The notes under the pieces are model-generated. The model did not search any database. It was not told the DNA's origin and saw only the letters and a program-made list of their open reading frames with translations. This document shows, one piece after another, positions 26,625 to 33,535 of a stretch of 64,000 nt of DNA. The position numbers were made by a program, and so were the translations under genes. Every line of letters starts with the position of its first letter. The stretch's first letter is position 1. The DNA comes from an uncultured Coriobacteriaceae bacterium (GTDB taxonomy: Bacteria > Actinomycetota > Coriobacteriia > Coriobacteriales > Atopobiaceae), in the NCBI GenBank assembly GCA_902786015.1, contig CADAAU010000001.1, positions 124,001 through 188,000 of the forward strand. The letters are read 5' to 3'.

Positions 26625-27422
26625 ATGTCCGGACACTCTAAGTGGGCTACCACTAAGCATAAGAAGGCGGCAATCGACGCAAAGCGTTCGTCGCTCTTCT
26701 CTAAGCTGTCGCGCAACATCACCGTCGCAGCCAAGGTTGGCGGCGATCCCAATCCCGACAACAACGCGTCCCTCGCTGCCGCCGTCGCGCGTGCCCGGAT
26801 GGTGTCCATGCCCAACGCAAAGATTAAGGCTGCCATCGACAAGGCGTTTGGCGCCGGCTCCGATGCGGCCGTCTATTCCGAGATTGCCTACGAGGGCTAC
26901 GGCCCTGCGGGTGTGGCTTTTTACGTCGAGTGCCTTACCGACAACAAGAACCGCACCGCGGCTGACGTGCGCTCCGCATTCACGCACTCGGGCGGTAGTC
27001 TTGGCACCAGTGGATCCGTTGCCTTCCAGTTCGAGCGCAAGGGTTCCATCGCCGTCGAGAAGGTCATCAAGAGCGACGACAAAAAGATTCCCGATCGCGA
27101 GAATGCCGTGGATGAAGATGAGTTCATGATGGCTGTTGCCGAGGCAGGCGGAGACGATTACGAGGATGCGGGTGACGAGTGGATCGTATGGACTGCCTAC
27201 GACCAGATTCAGCCTGTTGTCAAGGGCCTCGAGGAGCAGGGCATCACGGTAAAGGGCTCCGAGCTCACACGTGTTCCCACCACGCCCACGCAAGTGAGCG
27301 TCAACGACGCCAAGAAGGTCCAGCGTCTTGCTGACCGTCTTGACGAGCTCGAGGATGTCCAGAACGTGTACAACACGATGGACGTGACCGACGAAATCGC
27401 CGAGGCGCTCGACGCGGAGTAG
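26625..27422 (+). CDS. YebC/PmpR-family protein
   Basis: 265 residues starting MSGHSKWATTKHKKAAIDAKR, the unmistakable YebC start; AAGGAGA precedes ATG 26625. The rest follows the family (NAKIKAAIDKAFG; GPAGVAFYVECLTDNKNRT; GSLGTSGSVAFQFERKG). YebC proteins act as transcription regulators or, as shown for some, as translation factors that relieve ribosome stalling at proline stretches. Slightly longer than the usual ~250 residues because of an inserted Asp/Glu-rich loop near residue 165. Confidence 0.95.
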   Translation: MSGHSKWATTKHKKAAIDAKRSSLFSKLSRNITVAAKVGGDPNPDNNASLAAAVARARMVSMPNAKIKAAIDKAFGAGSDAAVYSEIAYEGYGPAGVAFYVECLTDNKNRTAADVRSAFTHSGGSLGTSGSVAFQFERKGSIAVEKVIKSDDKKIPDRENAVDEDEFMMAVAEAGGDDYEDAGDEWIVWTAYDQIQPVVKGLEEQGITVKGSELTRVPTTPTQVSVNDAKKVQRLADRLDELEDVQNVYNTMDVTDEIAEALDAE

Positions 27423-27426
27423 CCCA

Positions 27427-28380
27427 TTGCGCCAAGAGATGACACGAGAGGCAGCCGAGGCAATCCTCGAGCTGCCTCAGCGCTATACAAAGGAAGACGT
27501 TCGACACGCCTACACGGAGCTGGCGCGTACGTATCATCCCGATGCGGCGGCAAAGAGCCACATGGATCCTGCGGAGGCACAACGCCTGATGGTCGAGGCC
27601 AACAAGGCGAATGCCGCACTCAAGCCGTTCTTTTCCGAGCAGCCCGATAGGGTCATGGAGCGTGTCGGAGGCATATCGTACGGCTATGCGGATGTTGACT
27701 GGCGTGCCGGGGCGCACTCCAACGCGTCGGATTCCTCGGACTTCTGGGACTTTGCGGAGGATTGGGGTGCGGAGCCAGCGCCCGAAAGAGTCCCGCTGAG
27801 CGTTCGATCGGTGCTTCTGGGCCCCGTTGTGCTTCGTGCCTCGTTCATAGTGGGTTTCGCATTGCTATGGTGGAATGTCTTTCCTTTGCTTGCGCACAAC
27901 TTGGGGCGTTTCCTACCAGCGGGCGCATGGACCGTGCGCGATGTCGCCCGTCTTGTGATGGCGATGGTGTACCCATCGTATCTGCTGGTTTACGAGGCCC
28001 TGTCGGGCCATATCTCGAATTTCGTCCGCGAGATTCTGAATGGAGCGGTCTCGTGGATTACGCGTAACTACGTGGACCTGCGGCCTCACAGTGCGAGCTA
28101 TGGGTGCGCATTGTACAAGCTGCTGCGAGAGCAGGTATATGGCCTGCTCATGGCGCCAATCGTGCTTTGGTTGGCAGGAATGTGCGTGGACGCCGTTACG
28201 CCGGTGGGGAAGGTCCTCTTTGGTGTGGCCGCCGTGGCACTTGGCATCGATACGCTTGCCGCGTTCGTGCACGGAGGATACGTCAACACATGGACCGTGG
28301 CGCTAGCAGAACGCGTTGAGGCTCAGTACCTGCTAATGCGCGCCAACCTCCTCAAGCGCTGCGGCAAGTGGCTCGGATAA
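27427..28380 (+). CDS. J-domain membrane protein
   Basis: Up to 317 residues from TTG 27427; ATG 27439 is a possible start and has no better ribosome site. N-terminal J domain (about 8-65) with the HPD tripeptide in LARTYHPDAAA. Then a Ser/Asp-rich linker and three or four membrane helices (about 135-160, 170-200, 245-285). J domains stimulate Hsp70 (DnaK); here DnaK would be recruited to the membrane. It follows yebC by four bases, so it is probably co-transcribed. Client unknown. Confidence 0.8.
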   Translation: MRQEMTREAAEAILELPQRYTKEDVRHAYTELARTYHPDAAAKSHMDPAEAQRLMVEANKANAALKPFFSEQPDRVMERVGGISYGYADVDWRAGAHSNASDSSDFWDFAEDWGAEPAPERVPLSVRSVLLGPVVLRASFIVGFALLWWNVFPLLAHNLGRFLPAGAWTVRDVARLVMAMVYPSYLLVYEALSGHISNFVREILNGAVSWITRNYVDLRPHSASYGCALYKLLREQVYGLLMAPIVLWLAGMCVDAVTPVGKVLFGVAAVALGIDTLAAFVHGGYVNTWTVALAERVEAQYLLMRANLLKRCGKWLG

Positions 28381-28404
28381 CTAAGGCACCTCCGCAACGG
28401 GGGT

Positions 28405-28531
28405 TGAGCTGATTTTCCGTTTCGTGTGGCGATTTGAGCTCGGATTTCGTTTGGTGTGGCAGGGCGAGCCACACCAAACTCGTTTTCAGCCCAAGACGGC
28501 TCGTCATGAGCTTGATTTTGTTTGGTGTGGC
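28405..28531. repeat. Three direct copies plus one inverted copy of a ~26-base motif
   Basis: A pattern GAGCT-N2/3-ATTT-N2/3-TTTsGTGTGGC occurs at about 28406-28430, 28436-28460 and 28508-28531. An inverted GCCACACCAAACTC (28469-28482) pairs with the second copy to give TTTGGTGTGGC / GCCACACCAAA around a seven-base loop. It lies between two convergent genes, so bidirectional termination is likely for the paired part. Confidence 0.7.
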
Positions 28532-28565
28532 ATGCCGGACTGCCTGTCTTGTGCCGTCTGCTGGG

Positions 28566-29879
28566 TTAATTGAGCATCTCGCCGGGATTGCCGCCCGAGT
28601 TGATGATTCCCATCATGGTTTTGAGTTCGGTCTCGTTTGCTATGACGTAACTTACGCCATCTATGGTGTCGGTGGTGGATGGGACGGACGCGGAGTAGAC
28701 AATGGGGTTCGAGAGCTTGAACCGGATGATGAGCGGAGCTAAGTTGTAGCAACGCATATCAGTACCGACAAGGTCGCCCAGGCGTTCGAGTGCTCCGGGC
28801 ATTTGCTTGGGGGAAAGCGAGAGCATGCGATTTACGATGGCGTTGATAAGAAGGCGCTGGTCTTCTTGACGCTGGAAATCGCCGCGCTCAAAGCCGTAAC
28901 GCGTTCGAGCCCATGCGACGGCGGTCTCGCCATCGAGCGTCTGCGTGCCAGCTTCGATGTCTGCTCCGGAATGCTCGGGATCGTATGCAGCAACGGGCAC
29001 ATTCACGGTGACGCCACCCAAATAGTCGACGAGGCCCGCGAGTTCCTCGATGTGGATGACCGCAACGTGTTGTATGCCGACACCCGTGAGTTTGCTTACG
29101 GCACGGACTGCCCCGCCTGCGCCATCGAAGGCATATGCGGCGTTGATCTTTTGCATGCCATGGCCTTCGATTTCGACACGCGTGTCGCGAGGAATCGAAA
29201 GCATCGTGAGCTTTCCCCCGATGAGGTCCACGCGAACCAAGATCATGGTGTCGCTTCGTGAGTACGTATCGCCTTCCTGCTGGTCGGATCCAAGCGCAAG
29301 CACGTAGTAGGGAGCGCCGGGCACCGACCACGAGAGCGTGCCGTCGACCGTCCGCTGCTCTTGAGGGGTAAAGGCGAGCCGCTCGTCGATGGGGTGGGCA
29401 ACAACCCAATAGATGCCTATCGACAATGCGATGAAGATGAGAATCGTCACCAAACAACCGTGACGACCGCGTCGGCGTGGACGACGCTGACGGGGAGGTC
29501 GCTGGGGCCGCTGTGGGCGAGGCGCCTCGTACGGCGCGGCCTGTGGAGGAGACTCCGCGAAGCGGTCGTCATACTCTTCGCGTGATTCCTGTCGTTTGGG
29601 CCTTCGTCTAAGTATGCGTGGCTTGTCTGTGATGGAGGGCTGGCGGTCAAAGGTACCCTGATCCACCAGGGGCCTCTTGCGTACCATGGTCTTTGGGAGG
29701 GAGTCGCTAGGACTTGGCGTGCTTTGCGGATACTCCCAGCCCATCGTATCCTGGGGGTTCTCTGACGTATCGACGTCGGGAAAGGTGTCGTCATCGACGT
29801 AGTCGAAGTTTCCTTCTTCCTCCGGATCGTCTTCGTCCCACAGGTCAACGGGGTCGTACTCGTCATAGGGATTGCTCAT
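28566..29879 (-). CDS. LytR-CpsA-Psr family wall glycopolymer transferase
   Basis: 437 residues. A 140-residue cytoplasmic N terminus, first acidic (DEYDPVDLWDEDDPEEEG) then Arg/Pro-rich, one membrane helix (141-161, GCLVTILIFIALSIGIYWVV), then the LCP domain (about 192-345) with SDTMILVRVD, MLSIPRDTRVEI, INAAYAF, VDYLGGVTVNV and AWARTRYGFERGDFQRQEDQ. LCP enzymes move lipid-linked glycopolymers onto peptidoglycan. The long charged N terminus is typical of actinobacterial members and may be phosphorylated (inference). GAGGA precedes ATG 29879. Confidence 0.93.
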   Translation of the reverse strand: MSNPYDEYDPVDLWDEDDPEEEGNFDYVDDDTFPDVDTSENPQDTMGWEYPQSTPSPSDSLPKTMVRKRPLVDQGTFDRQPSITDKPRILRRRPKRQESREEYDDRFAESPPQAAPYEAPRPQRPQRPPRQRRPRRRGRHGCLVTILIFIALSIGIYWVVAHPIDERLAFTPQEQRTVDGTLSWSVPGAPYYVLALGSDQQEGDTYSRSDTMILVRVDLIGGKLTMLSIPRDTRVEIEGHGMQKINAAYAFDGAGGAVRAVSKLTGVGIQHVAVIHIEELAGLVDYLGGVTVNVPVAAYDPEHSGADIEAGTQTLDGETAVAWARTRYGFERGDFQRQEDQRLLINAIVNRMLSLSPKQMPGALERLGDLVGTDMRCYNLAPLIIRFKLSNPIVYSASVPSTTDTIDGVSYVIANETELKTMMGIINSGGNPGEMLN

Positions 29880-30150
29880 TGCATATCCTCACGTCTGATC
29901 CTACAGTATAAAGAAACATGATGGTAGCACGGGCTGGCTGCGCGTCCGACGCATTTGGAAAGTACCAACAATCCCGTCATACGATAAGCGACAGGAGGCG
30001 GTTGCGACTGGTTCGTATGTACGCATCCGCATTCATGTGGCACTCACCGTCTCCCGAATTGTGCATATCTTTTCAACCGGCGAGCATACGGATAAGAGTA
30101 TCCTAGTACCTGCTATGCCTTGTGCGGATTCCTTGTGAGGAGGTAAATAT
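29880..30150. other. Divergent spacer, no gene seen
   Basis: 270 bases between two divergent operons. A reverse-strand TATACT (29906-29911 complement) could be the LCP gene -10. Toward the AmaP operon I see TATCCT near 30098 but no firm promoter. No tRNA or structured RNA was recognised. Confidence 0.4.
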
Positions 30151-30945
30151 ATGAACTGGTTCAAACGTCTTTGTCTGTTCGTATTCTCTTTGTCCGGACT
30201 GGCGTCCCTTGCGGCGCTTAGCCTCACCTATGCGGGCCCATGGCAAATACAGGCACGCACGCTCGTCTTGGAAGTCCGTTGGTATTACTATGCCTTGTGC
30301 GCTCTCGTATGTATATCGGTTATTGGACTGCTGCTCACCCTGATTCGCTCGCTGTTTGCTCCTCGCAACCCACGCGAGACGATTGTGGCGGAGGTCGAGG
30401 GCGGAGACATAATCGTTACACGTACGGCTATAGTGTCTCAGGCAAGACATGTGGTCGAGGGCGAGGGGAACTTCGTCGCTAGCTCCATACACGTGAGAGT
30501 GCGTAAGCGCGGCCACGTGCGTGTGAGCATGCGGGTGACGCCGCGCCGTCCGGTTGATGTCGTAGCCAGTGGCGAGGAGCTGTATGCCAAGCTTGCGTCA
30601 GGGCTCGCAGAGGTCTGCGGCGATAGCGTCACGTCCATCAACCTCGTCTTTACCGATCCGGAGCAGTTTGACGATGGCCCAAGCGTGGGGGTAGAAGCGA
30701 GCAATACCGCGAGCCAAAAGCCCGTAAGCCAAAGGCGGGCAGGTAAATCAGAGAGTTCCGTGTCATTGCCGTCCGAGCGCTTTGGTTTGGCACAACAAGA
30801 GGAGGAGCAGACTTCGTCTGAGCTCACCGTTGCGGTTGTCTCGAATCTGCCGAAGCGAGATGATGAGGTTGCCACGCAGGAACCTGCCGAAGCTTCGGTC
30901 ATTTCAAGCGAGGCACCCAAAGACACAAGCGTGGAGGAGGTGTAG
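30151..30945 (+). CDS. AmaP-like alkaline-shock membrane anchor
   Basis: 264 residues. Two N-terminal membrane helices (about 7-30, LCLFVFSLSGLASLAALSL; and 44-67, ALCALVCISVIGLLLTLI), then a small soluble domain with an Asp23-like strand pattern (SSIHVRVRKRGHVRVSMRV) and a Ser/Glu-rich tail. This is the layout of AmaP, which holds Asp23 at the membrane in Staphylococcus. The next two genes are a DUF2273-type protein and an Asp23 protein, exactly the conserved partners. Confidence 0.85.
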   Translation: MNWFKRLCLFVFSLSGLASLAALSLTYAGPWQIQARTLVLEVRWYYYALCALVCISVIGLLLTLIRSLFAPRNPRETIVAEVEGGDIIVTRTAIVSQARHVVEGEGNFVASSIHVRVRKRGHVRVSMRVTPRRPVDVVASGEELYAKLASGLAEVCGDSVTSINLVFTDPEQFDDGPSVGVEASNTASQKPVSQRRAGKSESSVSLPSERFGLAQQEEEQTSSELTVAVVSNLPKRDDEVATQEPAEASVISSEAPKDTSVEEV

Positions 30946-30948
30946 TCG

Positions 30949-31704
30949 ATGGCAGAGCAAAACAGCCCGCGCGTGGCTATTCGAGCATCGGTCGAGACGA
31001 GTGCACCGGCTCCTTCTGACGGTGGGGCCGTGGTAGGTACGCCTCGAGTTTCTGCCGAGTCTGCGTCGGTGAGCCGCCTTTCCGCTCCGCGTTCTCAAAT
31101 CGAACAGCCCGCTCGCGTGGAAGAGGTGCCGCAAACTCAGGCTTCGGCGCCTGTGACAAGTGCGGCCCCATCCATACGACCTTCCGTCAATGTGGCACAG
31201 CCAGTGGTCGAAGCACCTGTTACACAGGAGGTTCCGGTTGCTAGGCAGGCGCCACGAGCCAGCGTGGCAGTCGAGTCCCAGCCAGCGTCCCAACCGAAAC
31301 CGACGCCACAACCGCAACCGACGCCACAACCGCAGTCCCAGCCACAGCCTCAGTCGGCACCACAACCACAGCCGAACTACAGGGACCAGAGCCAGTCCAC
31401 GGCTGAGCAATCACAGCCTGAGGCACCTCAACCCAAAGAGTCGGCAAAGAAAAGCCCTGCGGTGCGAATCTCCGTGTCGGAATGGGTGCATCGCACGTTC
31501 CCCGGGCATGAGCATGCGTTTTGGGGTGGCGTTATAGCGGTGTTTGTGGCACTTTTGGTGTTCGCCATCGGTATAGGGCGTGTTATCTTTATTGTTGCCT
31601 TGGTCGTTGTGGGCGTCGCCGTCGGCCAGATCATAGACGGCGATCCAAAGATGATCAATGCGGTTCGCGACCTGATTGACAGCGATCGCAAACGGGAATA
31701 CTAA
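30949..31704 (+). CDS. DUF2273-type small membrane protein with a long Pro/Gln-rich N terminus
   Basis: 251 residues starting three bases after amaP. The N-terminal ~170 residues are Ala/Pro/Ser/Gln-rich with PQPQP repeats (about 120-145), low complexity. The C-terminal ~70 residues match DUF2273: FWGGVIAVFVALLVFAIGIG and a second helix VALVVVGVAVGQII then DGDPKMINAVRDLID. DUF2273 genes normally encode ~70-residue proteins beside asp23 and amaP, so the long extension is unusual. Confidence 0.82.
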   Translation: MAEQNSPRVAIRASVETSAPAPSDGGAVVGTPRVSAESASVSRLSAPRSQIEQPARVEEVPQTQASAPVTSAAPSIRPSVNVAQPVVEAPVTQEVPVARQAPRASVAVESQPASQPKPTPQPQPTPQPQSQPQPQSAPQPQPNYRDQSQSTAEQSQPEAPQPKESAKKSPAVRISVSEWVHRTFPGHEHAFWGGVIAVFVALLVFAIGIGRVIFIVALVVVGVAVGQIIDGDPKMINAVRDLIDSDRKREY

Positions 31705-31754
31705 CTGCGGACTATGCACGAGAAGACGTGCAGGATTACGGAAAGGAGCATCAT

Positions 31755-32276
31755 ATGGGTGTCGCAACAGAGGTTCGCGAGGATACAAAAGATCAGGTCT
31801 CCACGGTTGTAGCCGGTGGGGAGGATGCGCAGGATATCGTTACCACGAGCGAGGAGGACGTCATAAGCGAGGACTCGCTCACGTTCTCGAATGGCGTTAT
31901 CGAAAAGATCGTGGCGATTGCCGTTCGCGTGGTTCCAGGCGTGGTTGGCATGAAGGGCGGTTGGGTCAACCGCGTACAGGATGCCTTCGGTGCGCGTGAC
32001 GTGCGCAAGGGCGTGACCGTTGAGGTGACCCCCGAGAGCTCGGTGCGCGTCAACATCTCCATCCTCATGGAGTATGGATCCTATGCGCCCAAGGTGTTTG
32101 ACGACGTAAAGAAGTGCGTGGTCAACCAGGTTACCGGCATGACTGGCCTTGAGGTTGCGGGCGTGAACCTGCGCATCGAGGACGTGCTGACCGCCGAAGA
32201 GATTCAAGAGCGCAACCGTCGTCGTGGCGAGCTGCCCGAGGGCGAGGAAGAAAACAAGGAAGGGACCGAGGAGTAA
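31755..32276 (+). CDS. Asp23/Gls24 family envelope-stress protein
   Basis: 173 residues from ATG 31755 (AAAGGAG at 31742-31748). An acidic N-terminal ~45 residues precede the Asp23 fold: LTFSNGVIEKIVAIAVRVVPG, MKGGWVNRVQDAF, KGVTVEVTPESSVRVNISILM, and the C-terminal GLEVAGVNLRIEDVL. Third gene of the AmaP-DUF2273-Asp23 operon; the three probably form a membrane-linked Asp23 layer. Distinct from the short YloU-type paralogue at 3939. Confidence 0.92.
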   Translation: MGVATEVREDTKDQVSTVVAGGEDAQDIVTTSEEDVISEDSLTFSNGVIEKIVAIAVRVVPGVVGMKGGWVNRVQDAFGARDVRKGVTVEVTPESSVRVNISILMEYGSYAPKVFDDVKKCVVNQVTGMTGLEVAGVNLRIEDVLTAEEIQERNRRRGELPEGEEENKEGTEE

Positions 32277-32328
32277 TATCTAAGTAGCCGAGGTCCTAGC
32301 CGTTTTGGCGGACAGAGTCACGTATTGG

Positions 32329-32361
32329 GGCCTGCGCACATCGCTGCGCAGGCCTGTTTTT
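32329..32361 (+). terminator. Rho-independent terminator of the Asp23 operon
   Basis: GGCCTGCGCA (32329-32338), short loop, TGCGCAGGCC, then TGTTTTTC. A strong, classical terminator. Confidence 0.9.
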
Positions 32362-32474
32362 CAATCGTGGGGCAGTTATTCTTGGACATAGGCTATGACG
32401 CGGTTGCCGTCTCGCGTGCGATGTGCGGGGTTCAGTCGAGTGGCTTATGGAGGAGCGGAGAGAGGTGCGATGGC

Positions 32475-33527
32475 ATGATCGAGGGTCAACGACGAGCATC
32501 TGGGCGTTTCGGCTGGATAGATGAGGCGAGAGCCTTGGGTGCCTGTGTCATCGTGCTTCTTCATGTACTGGTGAGTACGTCACTGGCAATGGAATTGGGC
32601 CTTCAACGTCAGGTTGTCTATACGATCGTGGAGATTATCGGCTGCCGTTGGGCGGTGCCGGCGTTCTTTGTCGTATCGGGCGCACTGATGCTCGATCCTC
32701 AGCGCGAGATGGGATGGGATCGTGTGTTCGCTCATGTCCGCCGCATGCTGCTCGTGATTCTTATCTTTGGAACGTTTTTTGCCGCGATGGAGGAAGTGTG
32801 GGTCCGGCTGCGAGAGGGCATGGCGATAGGTCCGAGCATCGTGCTCTTTGTGCTGCGCGACGTCCTTACGATGCAGACGTGGGATCACCTCTGGTTTGTG
32901 TATGCGATGGCGGGAGTGTATTTGCTCGTGCCGGCCATGCGCTGGGTTCGTCAACGGTTTGGCGAGTGCGGTCACCTCGTGATGACCGGCGTGACTTTTA
33001 CCCTCTTTCTGGTGATTCCCACGCTCATGGGAGGAGCACCTTCTGCGGGCCCCATCTCTTCGTTCTTTTGGAACGTCGCGGCGGGCATTGCCTGCTATTG
33101 TGTGGGAGGTTGTTTGGCCAGATGGAGGCTGTCTCCGGCATGGGTCGCCGTAGGCGTGGGCTCGGTCATCATCATGGTGGTCGTGAGCATTATAGGTGTC
33201 GGTTCTGGCGAAGGGGATCGATCGTTTCTCTTTATGCAGGGAAGCTGCTTCTCGTGTTTGTATGCGGTATTTATACTCATGTTGCTGAGGTACTTTGTAG
33301 GTGAGGCTCCGCTCGATTCGGAATCCATAATGGCGGGCCTCGCAAAGGACAGCTTTGGAGTGTATCTTATCCACCCGCTCTTCATTCACTTGGGCCTGCT
33401 GGTGATTCAGCCTGAGGGCATGATTCCCGTGCTGTATGAGGTCGCCTTTGCGTGTGTGGTAGCCATTGCGTCAGTTGGCGCCACACGAGCGCTCAGGCAT
33501 GTTCCAGTTATAAACACTATTCTCTAA
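32475..33527 (+). CDS. Acyltransferase-3 family membrane protein
   Basis: 350 residues from ATG 32475, chosen because GAGAGAGGTG lies eight bases upstream and the family start (FGWIDEARALGACVIVLLH) follows; the open frame before it spans the terminator. About ten membrane helices, with catalytic-type His in VIVLLHVLVST and the GCRWAVPAFFVVSGALML segment typical of O-acetyltransferases (OafA/WecH-like). It likely acetylates a surface polysaccharide or peptidoglycan; the substrate is unknown. Nearly abuts the UvrA-like gene. Confidence 0.87.
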   Translation: MIEGQRRASGRFGWIDEARALGACVIVLLHVLVSTSLAMELGLQRQVVYTIVEIIGCRWAVPAFFVVSGALMLDPQREMGWDRVFAHVRRMLLVILIFGTFFAAMEEVWVRLREGMAIGPSIVLFVLRDVLTMQTWDHLWFVYAMAGVYLLVPAMRWVRQRFGECGHLVMTGVTFTLFLVIPTLMGGAPSAGPISSFFWNVAAGIACYCVGGCLARWRLSPAWVAVGVGSVIIMVVVSIIGVGSGEGDRSFLFMQGSCFSCLYAVFILMLLRYFVGEAPLDSESIMAGLAKDSFGVYLIHPLFIHLGLLVIQPEGMIPVLYEVAFACVVAIASVGATRALRHVPVINTIL

Positions 33528-33535
33528 GGCGAAAA

